From contig NZ_QUWK01000005.1 of NCBI RefSeq assembly GCF_003429665.1, positions 124,001 to 188,000 of the forward strand: a stretch of 64,000 nt of DNA, in the 5' to 3' direction. Origin of the DNA: Sphaerochaeta halotolerans. Lineage in GTDB: Bacteria > Spirochaetota > Spirochaetia > Sphaerochaetales > Sphaerochaetaceae. The notes beneath the pieces are model-generated. The model saw only the letters and a program-made list of their open reading frames with translations, was not told where the DNA came from and searched no databases. Each line of letters opens with the position of its first letter. Position 1 is the stretch's first letter. The position numbers were made by a program, and so were the translations under genes. Shown here piece by piece: positions 1 through 9,467 of this stretch.

Positions 1-442
1 GCAACACCTGTGCGATCTGCTTGTAGTCCATATCGGTGTACTCTTTCATCACAATGACTAGGCGAAACTTTTCCGGCAGCTGATCGATTGCTTCCTGAAC
101 AAGTTTCCTGGTCTCCTTCTCCATCAATACCTGAGATCCATCGGAATGGTTTGCCCCGGTGGCTGGATATTTTTTCAATTTATCCACCATGCTCATCTCA
201 CGGGCTTTCCGCTTCACTTGATTGATGGCAAGATTTTTCGAAACCCTAATCAACCAATACTTGGCATCATTGAGGGTAGCGAACTCCATACCTTTGTCAA
301 AGAACCGGATGAAAGCTTCCTGACAAATCTCCTCAGCAAGATCCTGATTATTGGTAACGTGATAAACAACACGCATCAGTATCGGGAATACCTGCTCATA
401 TACTTGCCGAAAGGCTCGCTCATCGTTGCTTTGTATTTCCAT
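1..442 (-). CDS. ECF-type RNA polymerase sigma factor, C-terminus cut by window edge
   Basis: Reading from the ATG at 442 leftwards gives about 147 residues with no stop before the window edge. The N-terminal part matches sigma-70 region 2 (a NNQDLAEEICQEAF-like stretch followed by YWLIRVSKNLAIN). The visible end (QLPEKFRLVIVMKEYTDMDYKQIAQVL) is the start of region 4, the -35 recognition helix-turn-helix. It directs core RNA polymerase to alternative promoters. It lies 27 bp downstream of cysS on the same strand, with a GGTGAG ribosome site, so the two are probably co-transcribed. No anti-sigma gene is visible because the downstream side is outside the window. Confidence 0.85.
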   Translation of the reverse strand, partial: MEIQSNDERAFRQVYEQVFPILMRVVYHVTNNQDLAEEICQEAFIRFFDKGMEFATLNDAKYWLIRVSKNLAINQVKRKAREMSMVDKLKKYPATGANHSDGSQVLMEKETRKLVQEAIDQLPEKFRLVIVMKEYTDMDYKQIAQVL

Positions 443-469
443 AACGTTAACAACTCACCAGTAACCAAG

Positions 470-1885
470 TTACATCTTTTTTTCCAAAGAACTTCCCGTT
501 GGGGTGTCTTTGACACGGTAGCCCATTGCATCCAACTCGGAACGCAACCTGTCTGCAAGCTGCCAGTTCTTTTCCTTTTTAGCTTGCAGTCGCTTCTCGA
601 GTAGTGCGAGTGCCTCGGATGGGAAATCTTCTCTCTCCGGAAGCTCAACAGATGCGAAACCCAGACCAAACACCTGATCAAAGAACATGATGAGGGTGTA
701 CCGCTCATCACAGTCCAACGCTTCATCCTTCAACACCCCCCAAAGGTCAGCAAGCCCCCTTGGACTTCCCAGGTCATGTTGCACATGTTCAAGGAATGTC
801 GCTTGGTATTGCAGAGCTTTCTCACTCGTCAAAGGAACCTTCTTGGCACCCTCTCTCAGCAGACTTTGGATACGATCCTGTACATTCTTACGGGCCTTAC
901 GAGCAGTATCAAGCGCTTCAAAGCTGAACTTCAACTGGCTACGGTAATGGCCTCCCAAACAGTAGTAACGGTAATCCATTGCATCGTAGCCTTTGCGCTT
1001 CAGTAAATCAAGGGTAAGGAACTCCCCTTTGCTCTTGCTCATCTTCCCCGTCTCATCAAGGAGAAATTCACCATGCATCCAATACTTTACCCACGGCTTG
1101 CCGGTGGCTGCTTCACTTTGAGCAATCTCATTGGTATGGTGAACAGGGATTGCATCTATTCCACCACAATGGATGTCAAAGGACTCTCCAAGATAGTGCA
1201 TACTCATTGCCGAACACTCAATATGCCAGCCGGGGAATCCCTTTCCCCATGGGGAGTCCCACATCATTGCTTGCTCCCCATGCTTGCTCTTGGTGAACCA
1301 GAGCACAAAGTCCTTGGGATTCTTCTTGTTGTCGTCACTGCTTACATCATCACGGACAGCAGTCTTGAGTGAATCAAGATCCAATCGAGCCAGTTTGCCA
1401 TAGTCGGGTATTGAGTCAATACTGAAGTAGACATTGCCGCCGCTGACATAGGTATGGCCTTTTTCCTCCAGCCTCTTGATCAGATCAATCATCTGTTGAA
1501 TGTGGTCGGTTGCCTTGCAGACCACATTGGGTCGAATCATATGCAAATCGTCATAATCCCTGAAAAATGCATCTGTATAGAACTGAGCAATATCCCAGAC
1601 ACTTTTATGACTCTGGTTTGCCATCTTCTCGATTTTGTCCTCGCCCTCATCCCCATCTCCGGTCAAGTGCCCGACATCGGTGATGTTCATGACATGGTTT
1701 ACCTTGAAACCAGAAATCAGCAACGTTCTTTTGAGGAGATCTTCAAACAGAAAAGTCCTCAGATTCCCGATATGTGCATAATTATATACAGTAGGCCCAC
1801 AGGAGTAGAGGCCTACCTCCTTATCGTGTAGTGGTTCAAATGCTTCCAAACTACGACTCATGGTATTATAGAGAAAGACAGGCAT
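470..1885 (-). CDS. cysS: Cysteinyl-tRNA synthetase
   Basis: Class I aminoacyl-tRNA synthetase charging tRNA-Cys with cysteine in the cytoplasm. About 471 residues, the usual length. The catalytic signature is present as CGPTVYNYAHIGN (HIGH-type motif and first zinc cysteine) near residue 30, and KMSKSKG is the second ATP-binding motif. The start at 1885 was chosen because AAAGGAGCT lies just upstream; an upstream in-frame extension to 1984 would run into murB on the other strand. It is divergent from murB (51 bp gap) and followed closely by the ECF sigma factor gene. Confidence 0.97.
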   Translation of the reverse strand: MPVFLYNTMSRSLEAFEPLHDKEVGLYSCGPTVYNYAHIGNLRTFLFEDLLKRTLLISGFKVNHVMNITDVGHLTGDGDEGEDKIEKMANQSHKSVWDIAQFYTDAFFRDYDDLHMIRPNVVCKATDHIQQMIDLIKRLEEKGHTYVSGGNVYFSIDSIPDYGKLARLDLDSLKTAVRDDVSSDDNKKNPKDFVLWFTKSKHGEQAMMWDSPWGKGFPGWHIECSAMSMHYLGESFDIHCGGIDAIPVHHTNEIAQSEAATGKPWVKYWMHGEFLLDETGKMSKSKGEFLTLDLLKRKGYDAMDYRYYCLGGHYRSQLKFSFEALDTARKARKNVQDRIQSLLREGAKKVPLTSEKALQYQATFLEHVQHDLGSPRGLADLWGVLKDEALDCDERYTLIMFFDQVFGLGFASVELPEREDFPSEALALLEKRLQAKKEKNWQLADRLRSELDAMGYRVKDTPTGSSLEKKM

Positions 1886-1936
1886 TGAGAGCTCCTTTAG
1901 GTTGCCCACCCCAAAAAAAGGGGGTAAGATGTCTCC

Positions 1937-2854
1937 ATGGCTACCAATGTAAGCAATCGTGTTGAAAAAATCAACCTTGATCACCTACTCATAGAGAATC
2001 TGGAACTCGGGTCACACAGCAGTATTCAATGTGGGGGAAATGCCCAATGGGCTGCCTATCCCGCTAATTTTGAGGAACTCAGGTTCTTAATTACCTATGC
2101 AAGAAATAACGATTTACCGCTTTCAATTCTAGGAGGGGCAACCAATACCTTGATCAGTGACAACGGTGTTGAAGGCCTCGTTATTCTCACCAACCACCTT
2201 GCCAGCAGGCACGTAATGGGTGAGATGTTTTGTGTCCGATCCGGATGCCCTTTGGAACACGCCATCTCCCAGGCAATAGAAGATGGATTGGAAGGACTGG
2301 AAATGTTAGGGGGTATTCCAGGCTCCGTGGGTGGGGCCATTTATGGTAACAGCGGCGCAAACGGTGTACAAATTGGAGACCTGCTCTACTATGTCGACTA
2401 TATGACACTGGATGGGAAACTCCATAGGATGCAGATCCATCATGATGAGTTTTCCTACCGGCAATCCCCTTTCACAGGCAGAGATGACTTGATTATCTAT
2501 GAGGCTGGATTCCGTTTGAAGCCCACCACACAAACCAGTGAGATAAGAAAACGCAAGGATACAATCAAGAAACATCGCAAACAAAAAGGACTGTATGACT
2601 ATCCAAGTCTTGGTTCAATATTCAAAAACCCTGCGGGAAAAAAAGCCGCTGCACTCATTGATGCATGTGCCCTCAAAGGACATACCATCGGAGGTGCAAG
2701 CATCTCCCCAACGCATGCCAATATCATTATCAACAAGGAGGGGAAGGCTACCAGCGCAGACGTACGTGCTTTAATCGAGTACATCAAGACCACCGTGCAG
2801 AAGGAATTGCATATCACCTTGGAAGAAGAGATTCAGTATCTGGGCCACTGGTAA
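1937..2854 (+). CDS. murB: UDP-N-acetylenolpyruvoylglucosamine reductase
   Basis: FAD/NADPH enzyme completing UDP-N-acetylmuramate synthesis, a cytoplasmic step of peptidoglycan precursor assembly. 305 residues. Visible motifs are the FAD-binding LGGATNTLISD, the GIPGSVGGAIYGNSGA loop, FSYRQSPF with the conserved arginine, and YPSLGSIFKNP carrying the catalytic serine. The last part contains LEEEIQYLG with the conserved C-terminal acid. The arrangement resembles the shorter type II MurB enzymes. Its 3' end overlaps the convergent secreted-protein gene by 41 bp. Confidence 0.95.
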   Translation: MATNVSNRVEKINLDHLLIENLELGSHSSIQCGGNAQWAAYPANFEELRFLITYARNNDLPLSILGGATNTLISDNGVEGLVILTNHLASRHVMGEMFCVRSGCPLEHAISQAIEDGLEGLEMLGGIPGSVGGAIYGNSGANGVQIGDLLYYVDYMTLDGKLHRMQIHHDEFSYRQSPFTGRDDLIIYEAGFRLKPTTQTSEIRKRKDTIKKHRKQKGLYDYPSLGSIFKNPAGKKAAALIDACALKGHTIGGASISPTHANIIINKEGKATSADVRALIEYIKTTVQKELHITLEEEIQYLGHW

Positions 2855-3863
2855 ATCGAAATGAGTATGTAAGAGAAAGATTCTCTTTGGTATCTCTCTT
2901 GATGGCAAGCGACAGGGGGCCTTTTTTCAGCAGCAGAGAAAAAGTGATACCGTCCTTGCTAATCTGCAGTTTCCCCTGCTCGGCTTCCAGTTCTAAAGCC
3001 TTCCCATCGATGCTGTCCCACACAACATTGATACTATAGTGTTTCCATGTGCCTGCCAATTGGCAACTGGTCCGCTCTTCTTGTCCTCCAGGCATCTTGG
3101 TCTGCACCCTACTCTGCAGTGAGCCTTCCAAGGTGAAATTACCAGGCGTATAGCTTATTTTGGAGTGAACAGAACGTTCCATTGCTTGCTTTTGTCCTCC
3201 AAAAACTGGAGGGGAGCCAGCCTGTATCTCAGCTCGCCACGCTATCCTTAGATTCTGACTTTTCATTGCCAAGGCAACCGCACGTGCTTGTTGTTGTGTA
3301 TTCCCACTGAACTTCCAATCAAATGTAAGTGTTCCCTCTGCTAAGGAGATGTCGTGGGACAAGGAAAACCGTTCTCCATCCGCCCAAGCACAAACGAGAC
3401 TGAGCTTTGCATGGGAACTCTCTGCATTCCAAAAACAGAACACGCTCCCGCCCTTTCCCTGCCATGCATACACAGAGGGGATGGAAGCTTGCCAATTGGC
3501 AAGCACATAGGCAAATGCACCATGGTTCCCTGATATCTGGAAAGCCTTGCGTTGCTTATCATCGTAGAGGTAGGAGAGATTGAAGTCTTTGGTCTCTAAG
3601 GTATTGCTGAACCACGTTTTCCCCAAGAAGAGCTTCGGCTTCCAGACAATGTTCCAACCATCTCCCTTGTAGGAACCAGTCGGTTCAGCCGATATTCCCG
3701 AAGAGGAAAGTGAGAGTTTGCAACGTACATCTACACTTCCTTCCTGCACTCGATATACCAGGTTGGTCTTCTCTTGTAAGGGAGAGAAAGAGCCTTGTAA
3801 CGTCGTTTGAGCGTGCAAGAGGAACGGCAGTAGGGAAAAACATAGAAAGAGAAATACCTTCAT
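2814..3863 (-). CDS. Hypothetical secreted protein
   Basis: 349 residues beginning with a clear Sec signal peptide (MKVFLFLCFSLLPFLLHAQ, probable cleavage after HAQ). The rest has alternating short polar and hydrophobic stretches rich in Ser, Gly, Trp and Phe, which suggests a beta-rich exported or outer-membrane protein. No lipobox cysteine is present. I do not recognise a family. It is transcribed towards murB, with a 41 bp 3' overlap, and away from ackA. Function unknown; periplasmic or outer-membrane location is inferred from the signal peptide only. Confidence 0.75.
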   Translation of the reverse strand: MKVFLFLCFSLLPFLLHAQTTLQGSFSPLQEKTNLVYRVQEGSVDVRCKLSLSSSGISAEPTGSYKGDGWNIVWKPKLFLGKTWFSNTLETKDFNLSYLYDDKQRKAFQISGNHGAFAYVLANWQASIPSVYAWQGKGGSVFCFWNAESSHAKLSLVCAWADGERFSLSHDISLAEGTLTFDWKFSGNTQQQARAVALAMKSQNLRIAWRAEIQAGSPPVFGGQKQAMERSVHSKISYTPGNFTLEGSLQSRVQTKMPGGQEERTSCQLAGTWKHYSINVVWDSIDGKALELEAEQGKLQISKDGITFSLLLKKGPLSLAIKRDTKENLSLTYSFRFTSGPDTESLLPR

Positions 3864-3990
3864 AAGGTGAAAAGAACTATCATTTCTTCTTTTGCTTCAT
3901 GTTGATTATTATGTGCAATAGTGTTTTAATAGAAGGGCGCTTTTTACAATCAAATAACCAAGTGTTATAGAGAGATAATAGGAGTCATTC

Positions 3991-5328
3991 ATGGTAATTT
4001 TAACCTTGAACTGTGGCAGTTCATCTGCCAAGTACCAGGTGTACGATTGGGTCAACAAAGATATTCTTGCTGTTGGTGTCGTAGAACGCATTGGGCTGGA
4101 ATATTCCACCATTGAGCATAAAGCAAATGGCAAAGAGGAATATCATGCAGAGTTTTCCTCCCCTACTCACAAAGAAGCAATTGAATTGATCATAAGGATG
4201 CTTCTTGATGATGAGTATGGAGTCATCAGTGACCTGAAGGAAATTGGGGCTGTTGGACACCGTGTGCTGCACGGTGGAGAGGTTTTCAAGCAGTCTGCAT
4301 TGGTAACCGATGAAGTCATTGAACAATTGAAGAAGGTCATACATCTTGGACCATTGCACATGCCAGCCAATATCATGGGCATCGAAGCAGCCAGAAAAGC
4401 AATGCCTTCTGTTCCACAAGCCATTATCCTCGACACCGCATGGCACCAGACCATGCCTGAGGAAGCATTCATGTATGCTGTTCCCTACGAGTGGTATACT
4501 GATTACAATGTACGCCGCTACGGCTTCCATGGAACCAGCCACCTTTACTGCGCAAAGCGAGCGGCGGTCTTGCTGGGAAAGAAAAATGAAGATACAAATG
4601 TCATCATCTGCCATATCGGTAACGGAGCATCCATCAGTGCTGTTAAGAATGGCGTATGTATTGACACTTCCATGGGGCTTACCCCACTTGAGGGCCTTAT
4701 CATGGGTTCACGAAGCGGAGACATCGACCCTGCAATCATTCCTTACATGATGGAAACCACCGGCATGAGTGCAAAAGAGATGGACACTGTTCTCAACAAG
4801 AAGAGTGGCTTGATCGGCTTATGCGGCAAGAGTGACCGTAGGGACGTACTCAAAGCAAGTAAGGAAGGGGACAAGAAAGCAGCCCTTGCCATCAAGATGG
4901 AAACCCGTAGGATTACAAAGTACATCGGTGGCTATGCTACCCTTTTTGGTGGCAATTTGGATGCGATTATCTTCACTGCAGGTGTAGGCGAGATGGCTCC
5001 CCACATCCGTCTTGGTGCTTGCCAGGGCTTGGAAGCCATCGGGGCAAAGCTCGATGAGCATAAGAACAAGGTCTGTTTCAGCAGAAACGGAGAATTTGAG
5101 ATCAATACCGATGATTCAAAGGTCAAGATTCTGGTCATTCCAACTGATGAGGAGTTGGTCATGACTGAGGATGCATATGCACTCATGACTGGAACCTATG
5201 ATGTGCATACCAATTTCCATTACACCTTTGAAGACAAGGATTATGTAAACAAGAGCAGGGAGCTAGCCCTTCAGAAGGACATCGCAAAGGACCCAGAATT
5301 AGCTACAATTTTGGTAAAGCAGCGCTAA
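3991..5328 (+). CDS. ackA: Acetate kinase
   Basis: Interconverts acetyl phosphate plus ADP with acetate plus ATP, the last step of fermentative acetate production. Signature sequences are the N-terminal [21 protein letters not shown] with the active-site region, and the phosphate loop [13 protein letters not shown]. At 445 residues it is longer than the common ~400-residue enzyme; the extra length is a charged C-terminal tail after residue ~400. AGGAG lies just before the ATG. No phosphotransacetylase gene is adjacent. A good intrinsic terminator follows. Confidence 0.96.
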   Translation: MVILTLNCGSSSAKYQVYDWVNKDILAVGVVERIGLEYSTIEHKANGKEEYHAEFSSPTHKEAIELIIRMLLDDEYGVISDLKEIGAVGHRVLHGGEVFKQSALVTDEVIEQLKKVIHLGPLHMPANIMGIEAARKAMPSVPQAIILDTAWHQTMPEEAFMYAVPYEWYTDYNVRRYGFHGTSHLYCAKRAAVLLGKKNEDTNVIICHIGNGASISAVKNGVCIDTSMGLTPLEGLIMGSRSGDIDPAIIPYMMETTGMSAKEMDTVLNKKSGLIGLCGKSDRRDVLKASKEGDKKAALAIKMETRRITKYIGGYATLFGGNLDAIIFTAGVGEMAPHIRLGACQGLEAIGAKLDEHKNKVCFSRNGEFEINTDDSKVKILVIPTDEELVMTEDAYALMTGTYDVHTNFHYTFEDKDYVNKSRELALQKDIAKDPELATILVKQR

Positions 5329-5351
5329 CTATCTGCAATTTTTCTTATTCA

Positions 5352-5384
5352 AACCACGCAGGAGACATTCCAGCGTGGTTTTTT
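5352..5384 (+). terminator. Intrinsic terminator of ackA
   Basis: AACCACGC pairs with GCGTGGTT across a 13-base loop and is followed by a run of T. It lies 23 bp after the ackA stop codon. Confidence 0.85.
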
Positions 5385-5457
5385 GTGCATCGGATCTATG
5401 AAAAATGTATGAATTCACTTGGGAAATCTTGCTTTCACAGTACATTGCAAGTAGTGT

Positions 5458-6138
5458 ATGGCTATGGAAACTATCTTGGTTGTTGAGGATGATGCTGATA
5501 TTCGGGAATTGGAACGGTATACGCTTGCTTCTCTCGGATACACAGTCCTGGAAGCTGAACATGGTGCCTTCGCTTTGGATATATTGAAAAGTCACCCTGT
5601 TGACTTGATTGTACTTGATATCATGATGCCAATCCTTGATGGGCTTTCCACTATCAAGTCAGTTCGCTACAGTCTCAACAATCCAGTACCCATCATTGTA
5701 GTCTCAGCACGAGGGGAAGAGAGTGACATCATTACTGCCTTGGAACTGGGCGCAGATGACTACCTAAGCAAACCGTTCAGTGCAAAAGTCCTTGCCAGTA
5801 AGATTCGTGCGGTGCTCAGACGAACTCAGGAACTTGAACAACCCCACAGGATGGTGCAAACCGATGGTCTGAGCATGGACCAGCAGAAACATCAATGCCT
5901 CATCAATGGGGATGAGATTGAGCTCACTGCTACTGAATTCGCATTGCTGTATCTACTGGCATCGAACCCTGAACAAGTCTTCACCAGAAACCAGATAATC
6001 ACCAAAGTCAAAGGGGATGATTACCCGGTAACTGACCGATCGATTGATGTTCAGATTGCAACGCTGAGAAAGAAACTAGGCTCATATGGAACAAGGATCA
6101 AAACCATCTGGGGAATTGGGTACACCTACAAACACTAG
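5458..6138 (+). CDS. OmpR/PhoB-type response regulator
   Basis: 226 residues. The receiver domain (about 1-115) carries the acidic pocket VVEDDAD, the phospho-acceptor aspartate in VLDIMMP, and the conserved lysine in LSKPFS. The C-terminal winged helix (about 135-226) has the OmpR-type LTATEFALLYLLASNP and a GIGYTYK end. It is a DNA-binding transcription factor activated by a sensor kinase. No kinase is adjacent. The PhoR-like kinase 5.7 kb downstream on the same strand, facing the pst-phoU operon, is the obvious candidate partner, so this may be PhoB. A second ATG six bases downstream (5464) is an alternative start; neither has a strong ribosome site. Confidence 0.9.
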   Translation: MAMETILVVEDDADIRELERYTLASLGYTVLEAEHGAFALDILKSHPVDLIVLDIMMPILDGLSTIKSVRYSLNNPVPIIVVSARGEESDIITALELGADDYLSKPFSAKVLASKIRAVLRRTQELEQPHRMVQTDGLSMDQQKHQCLINGDEIELTATEFALLYLLASNPEQVFTRNQIITKVKGDDYPVTDRSIDVQIATLRKKLGSYGTRIKTIWGIGYTYKH

Positions 6139-6143
6139 CCAGT

Positions 6144-6764
6144 TCAATGCACCTTCTCAAGCAATCGGTAGAGTTCGGCAAGAAAACTTGCATCATCCTC
6201 TGCAAACGGGGAAGGCTCTTCACTTTCCTCTGTCTCAGCCATAAGCTGTCCCACCCTACTTTGATACTCGTTTTCAAAGGCATGGGAAACATCAGCATCA
6301 GTTGCACTCTCATCTTGGATTTTCCCTATGATGGAGAGACTTGAATCGGTAATGCGCTGTATCCTTTCCAACTCTCTTCCTTGCATCTCCAACAGTTGCA
6401 GTTGCTGTTTTTCTGTAAGTGGAATCTGAGTGGAAGTTGTATGGAGGATGCTAGCCGCAAAATGGGCCATACGTTCCCCGCGCTGTACTCCCGCTTTCTC
6501 CCAGACTGCATAGCCTTCCCGTTCCTTCTGTATGAACACACTCGCCTCACCAAGGAGGTGTAAGGAAAGAACAGCAAGTTCAGACTCCACTATCATAAGT
6601 GGTGTATGGGGTGGAATGGAGGCAAAGAACTTCTCCCTTCCCTTTACTGTATCACATCGTCCTCGTGCATAGTGAGGATGCTTGCCTTCGTGGTCAATAA
6701 CACATAACACATAACGATTTCCAATAATATCGGCTCCTGCAAACCCAGTTTCAATGTTGCTCAT
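6144..6764 (-). CDS. Hypothetical protein with degenerate IS110-transposase-like N-terminal fold
   Basis: 206 residues from the MSNIETG start; the frame stays open upstream to 6923 but would overlap yqeC. Residues ~8-110 follow the pattern of the IS110 DEDD (RuvC-like) domain: GADIIGNRYVLCVID, a central MIVESE in the place of the usual LEATG, and a GERMAHFAASIL end in the place of KTDxxDAxxLA. The first Asp and the Glu are kept but the last two catalytic acids are not, so nuclease activity is unlikely. The C-terminal half is acidic and helical. It converges on the response regulator with a 5 bp gap. The family link is by eye and uncertain. Confidence 0.55.
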   Translation of the reverse strand: MSNIETGFAGADIIGNRYVLCVIDHEGKHPHYARGRCDTVKGREKFFASIPPHTPLMIVESELAVLSLHLLGEASVFIQKEREGYAVWEKAGVQRGERMAHFAASILHTTSTQIPLTEKQQLQLLEMQGRELERIQRITDSSLSIIGKIQDESATDADVSHAFENEYQSRVGQLMAETEESEEPSPFAEDDASFLAELYRLLEKVH

Positions 6765-6858
6765 TGTTCCAGTGTAACCGGGTACAGCGAGGAAACCAGT
6801 GCAGAAAGAAATCAGGGCGATAGTTGCAAGAACACCAGCTGTGGTGCTACAGTAAAGC

Positions 6859-7563
6859 ATGGCGACATTGATAGAATCCCTGCAAAAGCACTTCTCTGGC
6901 AATGAGAGCTGCATCTGCATCACCGGAAGTGGGGGAAAGACTACTGCTCTGATTCAGCTCTCTGAGGCGTATGCAGCACTTCAGAAGCGGGTACTTGTTT
7001 CCACAACCACGAAGGTACGCCACCCTGAAGACAGAGACTACCACTGTGACCACTATTTTTGGGATGAGGCGGTCTTTTCTTATCCATGCAAGAAGGGAGA
7101 GCGGGTTTTCTACGCAAAACGTGGCCCCATCAAGGCTGAAGCGCCTCCCCTTGAAGATCTAGAACGACTGAAAGAATACTATGACGTTCTCATACTTGAA
7201 GCGGATGGTGCACGTGGAAGGGGACTGAAACTTCACAGCGGGAAAGACCCAGTTGTACCCAGCTTTACTACAGCGACTCTGGCAATTGCATCCTTTTCCC
7301 TGTTCGGCCAGAGTCTCAGTGAGCATTGTTTTGGCTGTGAGTCATTGGATGACCGTCTCATCGATGAGGAGACCTATTCCTTGTTGCTTACCCACCCCGA
7401 GGGAATGCAGAAACGTATGAAAGGCGTTTGTGCTATCCTTTTCAACCAGGCAGAGAGAACCGATCGAACCAAGATTGAGAACATCCGCACTCAGTTCCCG
7501 AATCTTCCTTTGTTTTTTGGTTCCCTTGAACAAAATGTTCTCATAGAAAGGAATATTATATGA
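6859..7563 (+). CDS. yqeC: YqeC-type selenium-dependent hydroxylase accessory protein
   Basis: 234 residues with a P-loop (TGSGGKTTAL near residue 25) followed by STTTKVRHP and the characteristic GRGLKLHSGKDPVVP segment of the YqeC family. This family accompanies YqeB in genomes with selenium-dependent molybdenum hydroxylases and is thought to help insert or activate the cofactor. It overlaps the next gene by 4 bp (ATGA), so translation is probably coupled. The hydroxylase structural genes themselves are not in this window. Confidence 0.85.
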   Translation: MATLIESLQKHFSGNESCICITGSGGKTTALIQLSEAYAALQKRVLVSTTTKVRHPEDRDYHCDHYFWDEAVFSYPCKKGERVFYAKRGPIKAEAPPLEDLERLKEYYDVLILEADGARGRGLKLHSGKDPVVPSFTTATLAIASFSLFGQSLSEHCFGCESLDDRLIDEETYSLLLTHPEGMQKRMKGVCAILFNQAERTDRTKIENIRTQFPNLPLFFGSLEQNVLIERNII

Positions 7564-9362
7564 AACACACTGTATTTGAAGTAGCAGCATACTTGAGTGA
7601 ACACAAAGAGGAATTTGTGTATGCAACCATCATCAAGACTGAGGGGTCCACCAGCAGAAGTCAAGGATCGATGGTTATTGATACCAAGGGAAGGATTACC
7701 GGGACCGTCGGGGGAGGAGAACTTGAGGCGTATGTACTCAGCCAGTCCCTCAATCTGATCAGCGCTGATGAGGCATATCGATACATCCACTTCACTGTTC
7801 AGACAGAGGACGAAGTAAGTGTTGGGGTTGTGTATCTCTTTCTCCTCCACTGTACCAGGGAGGAGGATTGGAAGGCCTTCATCGGCTTCAGAAGATGGGA
7901 GTCCTATGAGCTTGACCATGTATTCGGCCTCCAGATGCAACCTTCGGTTACATTGCTCGGACTCTGTGAAGGAGGGGCAACCATCGGGGATGTACATCCT
8001 ACATTTCTCAGTTATGCCCAGGAAGCACTGAATAAAAAGACTTCCACCTTGATAGATACCGGTTCATGGACCTGTCATCTCAGTCTCCCGGTGAATTACC
8101 ACAATCTTCTCTTAATCGGTGGTGGACATGTAAACCAAGCAATCGCGGAACTTGCCCACTTCGTTGGAATTCCTACCCAGGTAGTTGAAACTCGTGAAGA
8201 TTTTGCCACCGAAGACCTCTTTACCTTTTCAAAGAAGAGGGAGGTTGCACCAACACTTGCAGAAGCGCTGAACAACATTGAAACCAACGAATACACAGCA
8301 TGTATCATCGCAAGTCATGCCTTTGGCCCAGAAACCACCAAGCTGTTGCTCAGAAGGAATATTGCCTACCTCGGGGTACTTGGTTCGAGGCACAAGGCGA
8401 AAAAACTGCTTGCTTCACTTTCTCTCGAACAGAAAGATCTCAAGCGGTTGCATTGCCCAATTGGACTGGATATCGGTACCGAGACTCCCCAGGAGATTGC
8501 CCTTTCCGTACTGAGTGAGGTCATGAAGGTCTTCAATAATCGCAGTGGGCAAAGTCTCAAGCACCAGGCAAACAAGATGATTGTCGTACGTGGTGGTGGA
8601 GATTTGGCTACAGGTGTCATCCTCCGTCTCTTTAGAGCGGGGTATTATGTCTTGGTGTTGGAAACCGAGCAACCTACCGTTATCAGGAGAACAGTCAGTA
8701 TTGCACAGGCAATATACAGTGGTACAGTGGTGATAGAAGGGGTGAAAGCCTCCCGTTGCAATGATTTGAAGGACGCCTATACAAAGCTTGATGCAGGAAT
8801 CATCCCTGTCCTAGTTGACCCTAAGGGAGAACAGATCAAGAGAATCAAACCCGTGTGTGTGGTAGATGCCATCATGGCAAAGAAGAATATCGGTACAAAA
8901 ATCACGGATGCTCCTCTGGTTATCGCCCTTGGCCCTGGCTTTGTGGCAAAACAGGATTGTGACCTTGTCATTGAAACGATGCGAGGACATAGCCTTGCCA
9001 GAATCCTTAGCGAAGGTTCAGCAATGGCTAATACAGGAACCCCTGGAGTCATAGAAGGGTTTGGTAAAGAGCGCGTCATCCACAGCCCTGCAGAAGGAAT
9101 CTTCAACAGTGACCACCAGATTGGCGACATGGTAAAGCAAGGCGAGGTCATTGCAAAGGTGGGTGATGTAGATGTCATCGCAACCATCGACGGAAAACTC
9201 AGAGGCTTGCTGAACAATGGGCTGAAGGTGCCCCAGCACTTCAAGATCGCTGACATCGACCCCCGGGGCGAACGTTCTGACCACTTAACAGTCAGTGAAA
9301 AAGCCATGGCTATCGGGGGAGCAGTGCTGGAGGCCATCGACGGCTTCCTCAGCAGAGCATAA
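7560..9362 (+). CDS. yqeB: XdhC-YqeB fusion protein, molybdenum hydroxylase maturation
   Basis: 600 residues with three parts: an XdhC/CoxI-like domain (about 1-160, with the GTVGGGELEA motif), an XdhC Rossmann domain (about 180-320, LLIGGGHVNQAIAELA and PIGLDIGTETPQEIA), and a complete YqeB module (about 338-600, VVRGGGDLATGVILRLF). XdhC binds and sulfurates molybdenum cofactor for xanthine-dehydrogenase-type enzymes; YqeB is linked to selenium-dependent members. The usual Cys-Gly-Gly motif ending the CoxI domain is replaced here by a VSVGVVYLF stretch. YqeB and XdhC are often separate genes. It is translationally coupled to yqeC. Confidence 0.85.
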   Translation: MKHTVFEVAAYLSEHKEEFVYATIIKTEGSTSRSQGSMVIDTKGRITGTVGGGELEAYVLSQSLNLISADEAYRYIHFTVQTEDEVSVGVVYLFLLHCTREEDWKAFIGFRRWESYELDHVFGLQMQPSVTLLGLCEGGATIGDVHPTFLSYAQEALNKKTSTLIDTGSWTCHLSLPVNYHNLLLIGGGHVNQAIAELAHFVGIPTQVVETREDFATEDLFTFSKKREVAPTLAEALNNIETNEYTACIIASHAFGPETTKLLLRRNIAYLGVLGSRHKAKKLLASLSLEQKDLKRLHCPIGLDIGTETPQEIALSVLSEVMKVFNNRSGQSLKHQANKMIVVRGGGDLATGVILRLFRAGYYVLVLETEQPTVIRRTVSIAQAIYSGTVVIEGVKASRCNDLKDAYTKLDAGIIPVLVDPKGEQIKRIKPVCVVDAIMAKKNIGTKITDAPLVIALGPGFVAKQDCDLVIETMRGHSLARILSEGSAMANTGTPGVIEGFGKERVIHSPAEGIFNSDHQIGDMVKQGEVIAKVGDVDVIATIDGKLRGLLNNGLKVPQHFKIADIDPRGERSDHLTVSEKAMAIGGAVLEAIDGFLSRA

Positions 9363-9467
9363 GAAAAACAACACCAGGTGTTTTTCTTACACGCTTCCAT
9401 TATTCTTTACTATAAGCAATGGATATTGTAGTATTAAGCAAAATGACAGCCTTTACCAGGGGGGACC

